A stretch of 64,000 bases of DNA, from assembly GCF_036231965.1 (NCBI RefSeq), contig NZ_CP109499.1, forward strand, positions 6,262,001 through 6,326,000, read 5' to 3'. Source of the stretch: Streptomyces sp. NBC_01428. Its GTDB lineage: Bacteria; Actinomycetota; Actinomycetes; Streptomycetales; Streptomycetaceae. This document shows, piece after piece, positions 1-9,115 of this stretch. Both the position numbers and the translations under genes were made by a program. Position 1 is the stretch's first letter, and the number at the start of each line of letters is the position of its first letter. The notes beneath the pieces were generated by a model. That model made no database searches. It was not told where the DNA came from and saw nothing but the letters and a program-made list of their open reading frames with translations.

Positions 1-2858
1 CCGAGCCGGGCCGTCGAGTCCGCCGTCGCCGTGATCCGGCCCTGCTGCTCGGGCGCGACCTCGTACAGCAGCCGGTCGAGTTCCGTGCCCGGTACGGGAA
101 CGGCGCTCGCCTTCAGCGAGTACGTGCCCGCCGTCGAGGTGGAGAAGACGCGGTGCAGGCCCGCCTCGGTGCCCGTGGGGGAGAGCCCGGTCGGGTCGGT
201 GGAGCGGTGCAGGGACACGATCTCGGCGGTCGCGTCCGCGCCGGAGGCATCCGTGGGCAGCCGCAGCAGCCGGGTCACCCGCACGTCGGGGAGGCCGATC
301 TCGGAGAAGCCCGCGCCGGTGAGCCCGGCGCGCTGCGCGGTCGATCCGGTGATCGTGATGCGCAGCCAACCCGTGGACCCTGGGGGGGCCTTGACGCTCT
401 GCTTCCTGCCGTCGGGCAGGAGATAGCTGGAGACGGAGCCCTTCTCGGTCTCCACCCGGACCCGGGTCGCCGCCGAACGCACACCGTCCTGCGGGAGCGG
501 GATCACGTCGAAGGAGGCGGGCATGTCCACGGAGCCGTCGAAGCGGATCCGCAGCCACTGCCCGTCCGCCGACCCCGCCGTGCCCTCCGCCCACGCGGTG
601 TCGGGGTTGCCGTCGAAGGCGTTCACCGGGTCGTACTGCGGGAGATGGAACAGCCAGTTGCCGCTGGACGACGCGGTCACCGACCGGGCGCCGCGCAGTT
701 CCGCGACGGTCTGGTGTCCGACGCCGTCGGTCGGCAGGATCTGCCGCGGCGCGCGCCCCGGGTCCTGCACGCTGTCGCTGTCGTTGCGCTGGTCACGCGT
801 GTACGTGTACGAGGTGTTCGCGTCGACCAGACCGAAACGGGTGTCGGCGCGCCGCAGCCCGTCCCCGACGATCTGCACGCCGGCGGTGCCGAGCCCGGGG
901 TGGTTGTCGCCGGTGAGGACGGCCGCGCGGCCCCGGACCGCCGGATCGGCGGCGAGCGGGAGCAGCGCCTCGGGACCGCCGGAGACCACGGCGGTGTCCG
1001 CGATCGGCTTCAGCCCGGCCTGCCCGGGCCGGGCCACCGCCGTGTCGGCCGGCTCGTAGATCTCCACGGCGCGCTGCCGCGGATAGAGGCCCTCGACCTG
1101 GAGCGGGGTGTCGTTCGCGATGCGCCCGCCGGTCGTCACCGGACCGAACCCGGTGACCCGCCGGTAGCCGGACTGCTCCAGCGTCCGCTTCACCGTCGCG
1201 GTGGGGACGTGGCCGAGCTGGTCGGGGTCGAGGTCGTTGCGGACCACGACGTAGTACAGGCCGGCCCGGCTCAGGTAGTCCGCCAGTCCCGGGACGTCGC
1301 CCCCGGTCAGCAGGGCCTGCTCGACCGCGTCCATGGCGCGCCGGTTGCCCGGGGTGCCGAAGGGCACGTAGTCCCGTTCGGCCCAGCGGGAGTCGGCGAG
1401 CACGTCGAGGGGTTCGTCGATGGGGGAGCCCCACGTGTAGATGCCGTGCGCGGTGGCGGGGACGACGAGGGCCCGGGAGTCGGGCGAGTACTTCTCCAGC
1501 CAGTCGGCGGTGGTGTGCCAGTACCGGGGCAGCTCCTGGAACGAACCCGGCTGAAGGATCGCGCCGTTGAGGTAGGGCCAGGCGAGGCCCGGCAGGACGA
1601 GGACCGCCGCGATCAGCGGGGCGAGGCGTCTGCCGCGCACCGGGCGGGCGCCGTGCGTGCGGGTCGCGACCCCCACCAGGTGCGCGAGACCGAGGACGAG
1701 CGCGAGGGCGAGGCCGGTCTGGAACTTGTAGATGTTGCGGAAGGGGACGAGCCGGCCGTTCAGCCAGTCCTGCGCCACGCCGTGGAAGGGTGCCCCGAGC
1801 GAACCGCCGTACCCGGCCAGGGTGATGAGGACGACCGACAGGACGGTCAGCACGAGCCACCGGCGTTCGGGCAGGTCCCGTCGCGCCAGACCGGCGAGCC
1901 CGAGCCCCGCCGCGAGCGCCGAGCAGACGATCACGATCACCGAGGACGCGACGGACCAGCCGGCCGGCAGCCAGGCCTCCCCGAAGTGCAGGTAGGCCAC
2001 CCAGTTGCCCGCGCCGCGCAGCGACTCGGTGGCCGACATGGTGGCCGTCGTCGTCTGCGAGGTCTCGATGTAGGGGAGGAAGTTCTCGCCGTACACGCCG
2101 AGCAGCAGCAGCGGGATCCACCACCAGGCCGTCGCGAGGATCACGCCCGGCACCCACCAGCCGATGAGTCCGCGCTGCCGGGGCCCCCGCGGCCGCGTGA
2201 GCAGATAGAGCCCGACGGGGAGCAGGGAGGCGAGGGTGGCCGCCGCGTTCACGCCGCCCATGAAGGGGACGACGAGCGCCGAGCGCAGGGCCGCGATCCG
2301 CGCGGTGTACCGCTCGTCGGTCAGCGGCAGCAGCACCCACGGCAGGAACGCGCCGGGCAGCGCGGCCGCCGAGGTCGACCCGACGACGACGGTGAACACC
2401 GGCCACAGCGCGTACGCGACGGCGGCGAGCAGCCGGGACGCGCGGCTGCCGGTGCCCAGCCGCTCGGCCAGCCGGAGCGCCCCCCAGAAGGCCACCGACA
2501 CCACGACCGACAGCCACAGCCGCTCCGCCAGCCACACCGGCAGATGGACGAGTCGGCACAGCCCGTAGTACGGCAGCATCGGCCAGGCATAGCCGACGTA
2601 CTGGTCCTGGATGCCCCCGAAGCCGCCCCGGTCGTGCCACAGCTGACCCAGGTCGGAGAGGAACTGCCAGGGATCCTGCGTCACCCCGAGCTTGGTGTCG
2701 AAGGTCGCCCGCCCGGGGTGCACGGCGAGGAACAGCGCGAACACCACGGCCCAGAACCCCAGCAGCCACCGGCGTGAGCGGGGCCCCTCCGGGGGGCCGG
2801 ACGCGCCTGCTGCGGGGCGGACGGCTGCCGGGGGAGGGGCCTGGACCGTGCTCGTCAT
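1..2858 (-). CDS. AftD-like alpha-(1->3)-arabinofuranosyltransferase (GT-C, DUF3367 type), 3'-truncated by window edge
   Basis: About 952 codons are visible and the frame runs off the window at base 1, so the C-terminus is missing. After a short Pro/Ala-rich N-terminus, the first membrane helix (WLLGFWAVVFALFLAV) leads into a periplasmic loop with an acidic FDTKLGVTQDPWQFL segment, as in GT-C enzymes using decaprenyl-phosphate sugars. Many further helices follow, then a long extracytoplasmic part. Near residue 770 a segment containing ADGQWLRIRFDG resembles the F5/8-type-C (discoidin) carbohydrate-binding module of the DUF3367 family. The ATG overlaps the TGA of the upstream methyltransferase (ATGA), so translation is coupled. 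The mycobacterial relative AftD builds arabinan; Streptomyces lacks arabinogalactan, so the acceptor here is unknown. Confidence 0.8.
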   Translation of the reverse strand, partial: MTSTVQAPPPAAVRPAAGASGPPEGPRSRRWLLGFWAVVFALFLAVHPGRATFDTKLGVTQDPWQFLSDLGQLWHDRGGFGGIQDQYVGYAWPMLPYYGLCRLVHLPVWLAERLWLSVVVSVAFWGALRLAERLGTGSRASRLLAAVAYALWPVFTVVVGSTSAAALPGAFLPWVLLPLTDERYTARIAALRSALVVPFMGGVNAAATLASLLPVGLYLLTRPRGPRQRGLIGWWVPGVILATAWWWIPLLLLGVYGENFLPYIETSQTTTATMSATESLRGAGNWVAYLHFGEAWLPAGWSVASSVIVIVCSALAAGLGLAGLARRDLPERRWLVLTVLSVVLITLAGYGGSLGAPFHGVAQDWLNGRLVPFRNIYKFQTGLALALVLGLAHLVGVATRTHGARPVRGRRLAPLIAAVLVLPGLAWPYLNGAILQPGSFQELPRYWHTTADWLEKYSPDSRALVVPATAHGIYTWGSPIDEPLDVLADSRWAERDYVPFGTPGNRRAMDAVEQALLTGGDVPGLADYLSRAGLYYVVVRNDLDPDQLGHVPTATVKRTLEQSGYRRVTGFGPVTTGGRIANDTPLQVEGLYPRQRAVEIYEPADTAVARPGQAGLKPIADTAVVSGGPEALLPLAADPAVRGRAAVLTGDNHPGLGTAGVQIVGDGLRRADTRFGLVDANTSYTYTRDQRNDSDSVQDPGRAPRQILPTDGVGHQTVAELRGARSVTASSSGNWLFHLPQYDPVNAFDGNPDTAWAEGTAGSADGQWLRIRFDGSVDMPASFDVIPLPQDGVRSAATRVRVETEKGSVSSYLLPDGRKQSVKAPPGSTGWLRITITGSTAQRAGLTGAGFSEIGLPDVRVTRLLRLPTDASGADATAEIVSLHRSTDPTGLSPTGTEAGLHRVFSTSTAGTYSLKASAVPVPGTELDRLLYEVAPEQQGRITATADSTARL

Positions 2859-3640
2859 GGTGGACACCGCCGGAGGATGAGGAGGAGGTTCCAGGTGGCG
2901 AACTCGCGCAGCCCCGGTGCCTTGGTGACGGCTTCCGCGAGGAAGGGCCAGTAGCGGGAACGCGCCGAGACGAGCGTGACGTCGTCGCGGGCGCGGACCT
3001 GCCGCAGGGTGGTGCCGACGTGCACGGCGAAGAGGTTCTCGCCGAGGGTGTGCTTGGCGGGCCTGCCCGTACGGCGCCGGTAGCGGGCGCGGGCCCGCTC
3101 GGCGCCGAAGTAGTGCCAGGGCGCCCACTCGTGACCGCCCCAGGGGGACAGCCAGTTGGTGAACGCGACGTAGATCAGCCCGTCCGGGCGGGTCACCCGG
3201 ACCATCTCGCTGAGGAACGTCTGCGGATCCGCCACGTGCTCCAGGACGTTGGAGGAGAAGCAGACGTCGGCGACCCCGTCCGCGAGCGGCAGCAGATAGC
3301 CGTCCGCGACGACGGCCCCGCCGGGCGGCTCGGCCCCCAACTCCCGTACGTCCGGCTCGAAGAGGTGGGCCTGGGCGCCGCGCCGGCGGAACTCCTCGGT
3401 GAAGTAGCCGCCGCCGCCCCCGACATCCACGACCGTCCGGCCCGCGACGGCGCCGTGCACCGCCTCGACCTGGTCGGCCGCGTCACGGGCGAGCAGCGCG
3501 TAACAGGCCGCCGGGTCGTCCTGCTCGTGCAGGAAGGCCCGGAACAGTGCGAGGGAACGGCGCAGGGAAGGGTCCTTGAGCCCGCTGCCGCCGACCGGAC
3601 CGGCGCCGCTGCCGGCCCGTCCGCGTCCGGCGGCCGTCAC
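2855..3640 (-). CDS. Class I SAM-dependent methyltransferase
   Basis: 261 residues from a GTG start. Motif I (VVDVGGGGGYF) lies at about residues 70-80 and is followed by SSNVLEHVADPQTFLSEMVRV, typical of Methyltransf_11 enzymes. The frame is open further upstream, but the GTG used here overlaps the TGA of the glycosyltransferase (GTGA), and the residues before it are low-complexity read-through inside that gene. The ORF ends in an ATGA overlap with the AftD-like gene, so glycosyltransferase, methyltransferase and arabinosyltransferase form one coupled operon. The likely role is methylation of a glycan or lipid-linked sugar; the substrate cannot be read from sequence. Confidence 0.85.
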   Translation of the reverse strand: MTAAGRGRAGSGAGPVGGSGLKDPSLRRSLALFRAFLHEQDDPAACYALLARDAADQVEAVHGAVAGRTVVDVGGGGGYFTEEFRRRGAQAHLFEPDVRELGAEPPGGAVVADGYLLPLADGVADVCFSSNVLEHVADPQTFLSEMVRVTRPDGLIYVAFTNWLSPWGGHEWAPWHYFGAERARARYRRRTGRPAKHTLGENLFAVHVGTTLRQVRARDDVTLVSARSRYWPFLAEAVTKAPGLREFATWNLLLILRRCPP

Positions 3641-4788
3641 GGTGCCCAGCCCCTCACCGCCTCCGCGGCCACCGCCCGGAACCGGCGGACCGTGTGGTTC
3701 CAGCGGAAGGCGGCGGCACGGTCGCGGGCCGCCCGGCCCATCAGCGCGCGGCGGCGGGCGGACAGGGCGAGGGTGCACCAGGCGGCCGCGAAGGAGGACT
3801 CGCCGCGCACCAGCACGCCTGTCTCGCCGTTCACGACGGAGTCCCGGAGCCCCGGCACGTCGAAGGCGATCGCCGGCGTCTCCCGCGCCGCCGCCTCGGT
3901 GACCACCAGACCCCAGCCCTCCACCGCGGAGGGATGCAGCAGCAGCCACGCGGCGCACAGCAGCCGGTGCTTCTCCGCCTCGGAGACATGACCCGTGAAC
4001 TCCACGCCGTCTCCCGCGAGTTGCTGGAGACGCTCACGCTCGGGGCCGTCGCCGACGATCACCAGCCGGCCGCCGGTGACGGGCCGGACCCGTTCCCACA
4101 GCCGCAGCAGCAGATCGATGCGTTTGTACTCCACCAGCCGTCCCACGGCGACGAACAGCGGCTCGGGTGAGCGCGCGGCACGCGGCCCCGGCTCCTCCAC
4201 CCCGTTGTGCACGACCCGGATACGGTCCCGTTCGACGCCGATCGCGTGCAGCGCCACCGCCGTCGACGGGGAGACGGCGACCAGCAGGTTGCCGCGCTGG
4301 GCGCCGGCCAGAGCCCAGTGTTCGAGGCGCCGGCCGAGCCGCGCGGCGGGCGCGAGCGGTCCGCCGAACCGCATCGGCCACAGGTCCGTGTGCACGTGGT
4401 TGACCAGGCAGAGCGTGGGCCCGTGATGCCACAGGGGGGTCAGGTACGGCAGCCCGTTGCACACCTCGACGAGCAGGTCGCAGCCCCCGACCTCGCGGTG
4501 GAAGGCGGGCCGGGCGCGCAGGAAGTGCCCGAGGTCGCCGCCCGCCGAGACGACCCGGTAGCCGTGGCCCGACGAGGGGCCGCCGCACACCAGGGTGACC
4601 TGGTGGCCCAGCCCGGTCAGCCCCTCGGCCAGCCGGTCGACCAGGAGTTCGGAGCCGCCCGCCGCCGGGTTGCCGAGATCGCGGCGGGCGAGGAAGACGA
4701 TGCGGCGCGGACGCGGGGAGGGCGCCGGAGGGTACTGCGCGGCCCGCGGGGACGGGGTGCGCAGCGGGGACGGTACGTGCTGGGGCAT
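3637..4788 (-). CDS. Family 4 glycosyltransferase (GT-B fold)
   Basis: 383 residues. The N-terminal acceptor domain carries GGSELLVDRLAEGL near residue 43. The C-terminal domain has the usual VAVGRLVEYKRIDLLL strand and a nucleotide-sugar EX7E motif in AVEGWGLVVTEAAAR (about residue 298). There is no membrane segment, so the enzyme is cytoplasmic or peripherally membrane-bound. A GGAG ribosome site lies about 6 nt before the ATG. It is the first gene of the coupled trio with the methyltransferase and AftD-like enzyme, suggesting assembly of a decorated surface polysaccharide or glycolipid. Confidence 0.88.
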   Translation of the reverse strand: MPQHVPSPLRTPSPRAAQYPPAPSPRPRRIVFLARRDLGNPAAGGSELLVDRLAEGLTGLGHQVTLVCGGPSSGHGYRVVSAGGDLGHFLRARPAFHREVGGCDLLVEVCNGLPYLTPLWHHGPTLCLVNHVHTDLWPMRFGGPLAPAARLGRRLEHWALAGAQRGNLLVAVSPSTAVALHAIGVERDRIRVVHNGVEEPGPRAARSPEPLFVAVGRLVEYKRIDLLLRLWERVRPVTGGRLVIVGDGPERERLQQLAGDGVEFTGHVSEAEKHRLLCAAWLLLHPSAVEGWGLVVTEAAARETPAIAFDVPGLRDSVVNGETGVLVRGESSFAAAWCTLALSARRRALMGRAARDRAAAFRWNHTVRRFRAVAAEAVRGWAP

Positions 4789-5066
4789 GGGTGCTCCAAC
4801 TCGTCTCGGGGTGCGGAACTCAGTGTGGGGGGCTGGACGGGGCGCCGGTCCTCGGTGGTCGTGCCGCCTGGGGTGCCTTCCGTGGGTGACGGGCCGGCGT
4901 CGCGGGTGACGCCGGGTGCGCCCGGCGGCGGGGGACGCTGGGCGCTCGGCTGTAACGGGGCTGTGAAAGCGCTGTGTTCGGGTGGGGTGGACAGTTTTCG
5001 CCGAGCCGTTCGCGTCGGCTACTCACCGAGGTGACAATTTCGGGGCTTTGTGGAGCTGACGGCACA

Positions 5067-6044
5067 TCACATCGTGAGGGTCGGCGGGGGCGAAGCGGAC
5101 GAACCGGGATCCCGTCGCCCGCGTACCAGCAGGACGGCCCCCGCCGCGGCCAGGAGGAACCCCAGCAGACCGGCGCCGATCGGCAACGTCGTTCCCAGCA
5201 GCCGCAGTTGGCCGCTCTCGGTCCTCGCCTGCTCGACCTGGTCGCGCTGGGTCGCCGCCGTGAAGGCCAGTTTCCGGCTGTCCAGCAGCACCGCCGCGTC
5301 CTTCGTGCCGCCCGGGGCCCGCAGCGTCTTGCGCGGGCCGACCTGTGCGTAGATCACCCGACCGGTGCGCTGGTCGACGACCAGCTCGACGAGGTGGTTG
5401 GCGTACCACTCCTCGGCGAGCACCTGGCTGCGCTGCGGTTCCCCGACCAGCGCGCCCGGCACCTGCCGCGTGCCGGTCCGGGTGGCGGGGACGGACCCGG
5501 TGAACCGGTAGCCCCGGTACCCGCGGATCTTCTTCGTGCCCCGGTAGTGCAGGGTGACCGGGGCGCCCAGGGAGTTGTCCCACCACCGGTAGTCGTGTTC
5601 GCGCACGTCGAAGGGGAACTTCAGATAGGCGTCGCCCTCGTAGTACGGGTGCTCCCGGCAGCAGTGCACCGGTTCGTTGGACCGCCGGTCGGTGACCCAG
5701 CGTCCGGGCATGAACTCCAGCGCGTCGCGCGGGTCGGCGGCCGGCAGGGAGGCGTTCGTGTCGACCGTCGTCGTCACGTCCCAGACCGCGCGGCCACTGC
5801 GTTCGCTGTCGGCGACGTCGCCGCGCACCACCTGGGTCACGGTGATGTCCTGACCGGGCACGGTCTCGGCCTTGTCGAGGTCGAAGACGCTGCCGGTGCC
5901 CTGGTAGACAGCGGTCGTGTCGATGTCGATCGGGTTCACGGCGGCACGCGGTTCCACGTACCAGGCGAGCATCGGGGCCAGCACGAGCAGGAAGGTGCCG
6001 AGGCCGACGAGGATCAGGGAGACGGGCGAGGACTTACGGCGCAT
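5067..6044 (-). CDS. DUF3068 (PorA-family-like) membrane-anchored protein
   Basis: 325 residues. One membrane segment follows a short basic N-terminus (MRRKSS, then LILVGLGTFLLVLAPMLAWYV); a long extracytoplasmic domain contains the paired cysteines of VHCCREHPYYEG; a second helix (IGAGLLGFLLAAAGAVLLV) precedes a short cytoplasmic tail. This two-helix sandwich is typical of actinobacterial DUF3068 proteins, whose function is not known. The ATG at 6044 is chosen because GGAG lies about 8 nt upstream; the frame extends further upstream but without a hydrophobic or family-like N-terminus. It sits upstream of the glycan operon in the same orientation. Confidence 0.82.
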   Translation of the reverse strand: MRRKSSPVSLILVGLGTFLLVLAPMLAWYVEPRAAVNPIDIDTTAVYQGTGSVFDLDKAETVPGQDITVTQVVRGDVADSERSGRAVWDVTTTVDTNASLPAADPRDALEFMPGRWVTDRRSNEPVHCCREHPYYEGDAYLKFPFDVREHDYRWWDNSLGAPVTLHYRGTKKIRGYRGYRFTGSVPATRTGTRQVPGALVGEPQRSQVLAEEWYANHLVELVVDQRTGRVIYAQVGPRKTLRAPGGTKDAAVLLDSRKLAFTAATQRDQVEQARTESGQLRLLGTTLPIGAGLLGFLLAAAGAVLLVRGRRDPGSSASPPPTLTM

Positions 6045-6172
6045 CCGGGCACTCCAGTGGCTGAGGAGGCTCGACGCACGGGTGATATCAGCTGGTGCGA
6101 GGTGATACGGATGCGTCGACACCGTGGGAGAAAGTGCGCGTGCGGTACGGGCCGGGAACCGTAGGCGCACCC

Positions 6173-6202
6173 TTGACGGGGTGTCAATGCATTGTCGAGA
6201 CT
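6173..6202 (+). promoter_or_regulatory. Candidate promoter with TTGAC/GTCAA inverted repeat before the DUF2613 gene
   Basis: A TTGACG hexamer is followed after 18 nt by GAGACT. The -35 is part of an inverted repeat TTGAC-GGGGT-GTCAA, so a regulator may bind there. The -10 match is only moderate. Confidence 0.4.
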
Positions 6203-6312
6203 GGCTCCTGCCGGGCGGGACCGGCGCAGGCGCTGTCCGTGGGACCGCTCGACCGGCGGTCGCACGGGTTTCCGGGGTGGGGACGACCTCCGACAGAGAG
6301 GCTGACCCTGCG

Positions 6313-6465
6313 ATGTCCAGACTGCTCGCCGTGGCGCTCACCGTCGCGGCCTCCGCCGCACTCGCCGTGGGTGCCGCACTCGGCATCGTCGCGCTCCTCG
6401 ACGCGACCCCCGACCAGCCGAACACCCCACTGATCACGTACCAGAACGCCGCCCGGGAGCGCTGA
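6313..6465 (+). CDS. DUF2613 family small membrane protein
   Basis: 50 residues. A single hydrophobic helix (LLAVALTVAASAALAVGAAL) is followed by the characteristic TPDQPNTPLITYQ segment and a short charged end. I recognise this as the actinobacterial DUF2613 family: one-helix proteins with an extracytoplasmic tail and unknown role. It ends 2 nt before the GTG of the PucR-type regulator, and that gene's GGGAG ribosome site lies inside this ORF, so the two are probably co-transcribed. Confidence 0.75.
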   Translation: MSRLLAVALTVAASAALAVGAALGIVALLDATPDQPNTPLITYQNAARER

Positions 6466-6467
6466 CC

Positions 6468-8114
6468 GTGCCGAGCCGCAGAGGCACCCGGCCGGCGCTG
6501 TCACGGCAGCCCGAAGAGCCCCGGCCCCCGTGGCGGGCCGGATCCGGCGTCGTCCCCGCGGAGTCCCCGCCCCGCCAGGACGGGACCGGGCCCCCGGGCC
6601 CGACCGGTGAGCGGCCCGGCGGGCGCCCGTCCGGTCGCGAACGACCTGCCGATCCCGAGCCCCCCGTCGACCGCGAACGACCGGCGGATCCCGAAGGGCC
6701 GACTGCCCGCGGCCCCGGACCCGGTGAGCTGCCCGGGCCCGATGCCGCGCGCGCCGGTCGCGGACCCCGGCGGAGCCGGACCGACCCGCCCGGCCGCGAA
6801 GGTCCCGGCACGGCGGAGACGGCATCCGGTCCCGGTCCCGCCGCGTCCGCGCCCGGAGCACGCCGCACACCGGCCGCCCGCGCCGGAGCCGCCCCGGCCC
6901 GCTCCGCCTGGCGCGACGTGCCGCGCCGCCAGGTCCGGCAGTTCGCCACCATCGCCATGGCCGAGGCGCCCGGGCTCGCCGAGGAGATCCTGCGCGAGAT
7001 CCGCCGGGAGTACCCGCACCTGCCGCTCGTGCTCGACGACTTCGGCGAGCCGATGGCCCTCGTCGGCATCCGCCGCGCCATCGAGGTCTTCGTGCAGCAC
7101 CTCGGAACGGCCGAGGGCCGCCCGCGCGTCCACCCCGAGGTCTTCCAGGAGTTCGGCCGGGGCGAGGGCCTGCACGGCCGCAGCCTCGACTCCCTCCAGG
7201 CCGTCTACCGGCTCGGTGTCCGGCTCGCCTGGCGGCGGTTCGCTGAGATCGGGCAGCGCGTCGACATGCCGCCCCCGGCGATGTACGAACTGGTCGACGC
7301 CGGATACGAGTACCTCGACGGCCTCGTCGACCAGTCCGTCCGCGGCTACGCCGAGGCCGCCGCCCGGCAGGCCGGGGAACGGCTGCGTCTCCAGCGGCGC
7401 CTGATGGAACTCCTGCTCTCCGAGCACCACCCCCGGGGCGACCTCGCCGAGGGCCTCGCCGAACGGGCCGCCCGGGTCGGCTGGCCGCTGCCCGGCCGGC
7501 TGGCCGTCGGTGTCCTGCTGCGGCCGGCCCGTGAGGCGGTCGCGCCCGCCGTCGGCCAGAGCGTGCTGCTCGACATGGAGTACGAGCAGCCGCGCATGGT
7601 CGTGCCCGAACCGGACGCGGCCGGCCGGCCCGAACTGCTGCACCGGGCGCTGACCGGATGGTCCGGCGCGCTCGGCCCGCCGGTCCCGCTCGCCGACGCC
7701 GCGAAGTCGCTGCGCTGGGCCGAGGCCGCCGTGGGCCTCATGGAACGCGGGCTGCTCCCCGGCGGCGAGGTGCTGCACTGCACGGAGCACACCGAGGCAC
7801 TCGTCCTCCTCCAGCCCGAGGAACTGATCGACGACCTGGCCCTGCGCTGCCTGGAACCGCTCGCCCACTGCGGGCCCACGCACGGCAGACGGCTCGCGGA
7901 GACCCTGCTGGCCTGGCTGGAGACACGCGGCGGCGCCCCCGAGGTCGCGGCCCGGCTCGGCGTCCACCCGCAGACCGTCCGCTACCGCCTGCGCCAGATC
8001 AGGGAACTGTGGGGCGACGAGATCGACGACCCGGACCGGCGGTTCGAACTCGAACTCGTCCTGCGGGCCCAGCGGCTGCGCGGCGTACTGGGCGACCCCC
8101 GGACCCGCCGCTGA
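6468..8114 (+). CDS. PucR/CdaR-type helix-turn-helix transcriptional regulator
   Basis: 548 residues from GTG, with GGGAG 8 nt upstream. The first ~140 residues are a Pro/Arg/Gly-rich stretch. The conserved part begins near RSAWRDVPRRQVRQFATI and runs through a helical sensory region (HGRSLDSLQAVYRLGVRLAWRR) to a C-terminal HTH_30 domain with GVHPQTVRYRLRQI near residue 505. Most relatives I know are about 400 residues and lack such a long low-complexity N-terminus, so a later start is possible. No effector is evident. It probably shares a transcript with the DUF2613 gene. Confidence 0.82.
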   Translation: MPSRRGTRPALSRQPEEPRPPWRAGSGVVPAESPPRQDGTGPPGPTGERPGGRPSGRERPADPEPPVDRERPADPEGPTARGPGPGELPGPDAARAGRGPRRSRTDPPGREGPGTAETASGPGPAASAPGARRTPAARAGAAPARSAWRDVPRRQVRQFATIAMAEAPGLAEEILREIRREYPHLPLVLDDFGEPMALVGIRRAIEVFVQHLGTAEGRPRVHPEVFQEFGRGEGLHGRSLDSLQAVYRLGVRLAWRRFAEIGQRVDMPPPAMYELVDAGYEYLDGLVDQSVRGYAEAAARQAGERLRLQRRLMELLLSEHHPRGDLAEGLAERAARVGWPLPGRLAVGVLLRPAREAVAPAVGQSVLLDMEYEQPRMVVPEPDAAGRPELLHRALTGWSGALGPPVPLADAAKSLRWAEAAVGLMERGLLPGGEVLHCTEHTEALVLLQPEELIDDLALRCLEPLAHCGPTHGRRLAETLLAWLETRGGAPEVAARLGVHPQTVRYRLRQIRELWGDEIDDPDRRFELELVLRAQRLRGVLGDPRTRR

Positions 8115-8305
8115 CCCCGGTGCCCGCGTCGGCGGCCACGGCCCGTCCGACCCGGCCACCGGACCCGGCCCCGGACTGCCCACCGGACCCGTCCGCCCCG
8201 CCCGGCCCACGTGTCCCGCCGCCGCGCGCCCTCACCGGGGACCCCGCCCCACCCATTGCCCGCCCAAGCCCACTATGACTAGCCTGTGTTCGTCATGCCG
8301 ATCGT

Positions 8306-8323
8306 CTGTTGAAATTTCGAACA
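8306..8323. promoter_or_regulatory. IclR-type operator upstream of the IclR gene (autoregulation)
   Basis: CTGTTGAAA-TTTCGAACA: the right half matches TTTCGAACA perfectly and the left half is degenerate. The same palindrome occurs at 23522-23539 and 25811-25828. It lies 18 bp before the GTG of the IclR gene. Confidence 0.6.
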
Positions 8324-8341
8324 TATGGGAGGGGGCCGGCT

Positions 8342-9115
8342 GTGGGACGCCTCGTACCTGCCGTGACCCGGGCTCTGGACATCCTGGAACTCTTCCTCGA
8401 CGGGGACGGCACGCTCTCCGCCCCCGACATCGTGCGCCGGCTCCGGCTGCCGCGCACCACCGTGCACGAACTGGTCACCACGCTCTGTGCCCGCTCGTAC
8501 ATCGTGCAGGTGCCGGGGCAGCCGGGACGCTATCGCCTCGGCGTCCGGCCCTACCAGCTCGGCAGCCGGTACGCCGAGCAGCTCGACCTCGCCGCCGAGG
8601 GTCAGCAGGTCGCCCGCTCCGTCGCCGAGACCTGCGACGAGACCGTGCACGTGGCGATCCTCGAAGGCACCGACGTCATCTACATCGCGAAGGTCGACTC
8701 CACGCACGCCGTACGCATGGTGTCCGCGGCCGGCCGGCGTCTTCCCGCGCACTGCACCTCCGTCGGCAAGATGCTCCTCGCCTCGCTGCCCGAGCAGCAG
8801 CTGACCGCGCGGATCCCCGACGACGCCGACCTCGTCGCCATGACGCCCAACAGCATCACCGAACCGGGAGCCCTGCGCGAGGCCCTCGCCGAGATCCGCA
8901 GCCGCGGGGTCGCCGTCGAGAACCAGGAGTCCAACCCGGACGTCAGCTGTGTCGCCGCCCCGGTCCGCGACCGCACGGGACAGGTCGTCGCCGCGCTCTC
9001 CGTCTCCGTGCCGATGATCCGCTGGAGCGACGAGCGCCGCGCCGAACTGGAGCAGCTCGCCGCGAAGGGCGCGGCCGAACTGTCCGAGCGCCTCGGCCAC
9101 CGGAGCGTGGGATGA
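8342..9115 (+). CDS. IclR family transcriptional regulator
   Basis: 257 residues. The N-terminal winged HTH is visible (TRALDILELFL, then LSAPDIVRRLRLPRTTVHELV); a C-terminal IclR effector-binding domain follows from about residue 75, with the usual AAGRRLPAHCTSVGKMLLA segment. The GTG at 8342 is chosen over upstream in-frame codons because GGGAGGGG sits just before it and a palindromic operator occupies the bases further upstream. Its TGA overlaps the ATG of the SMP-30 lactonase (ATGA). The shared palindrome suggests it controls the sugar-acid genes at 22.5-25.8 kb as well as itself. Confidence 0.88.
   Translation: MGRLVPAVTRALDILELFLDGDGTLSAPDIVRRLRLPRTTVHELVTTLCARSYIVQVPGQPGRYRLGVRPYQLGSRYAEQLDLAAEGQQVARSVAETCDETVHVAILEGTDVIYIAKVDSTHAVRMVSAAGRRLPAHCTSVGKMLLASLPEQQLTARIPDDADLVAMTPNSITEPGALREALAEIRSRGVAVENQESNPDVSCVAAPVRDRTGQVVAALSVSVPMIRWSDERRAELEQLAAKGAAELSERLGHRSVG

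Noticed and set aside
793..2769. Minus-strand open frame of 658 codons inside the AftD-like gene
   Set aside because: It is a different frame of the same strand with Arg/Ala-rich nonsense; the AftD frame has helices and conserved motifs and is coupled to the upstream gene.
153..2777. Long plus-strand open frame (874 codons) opposite the AftD-like gene
   Set aside because: Its translation is Arg/Gly/Pro/His-rich low complexity, typical of a GC-bias shadow; the opposite strand encodes a recognisable membrane enzyme.
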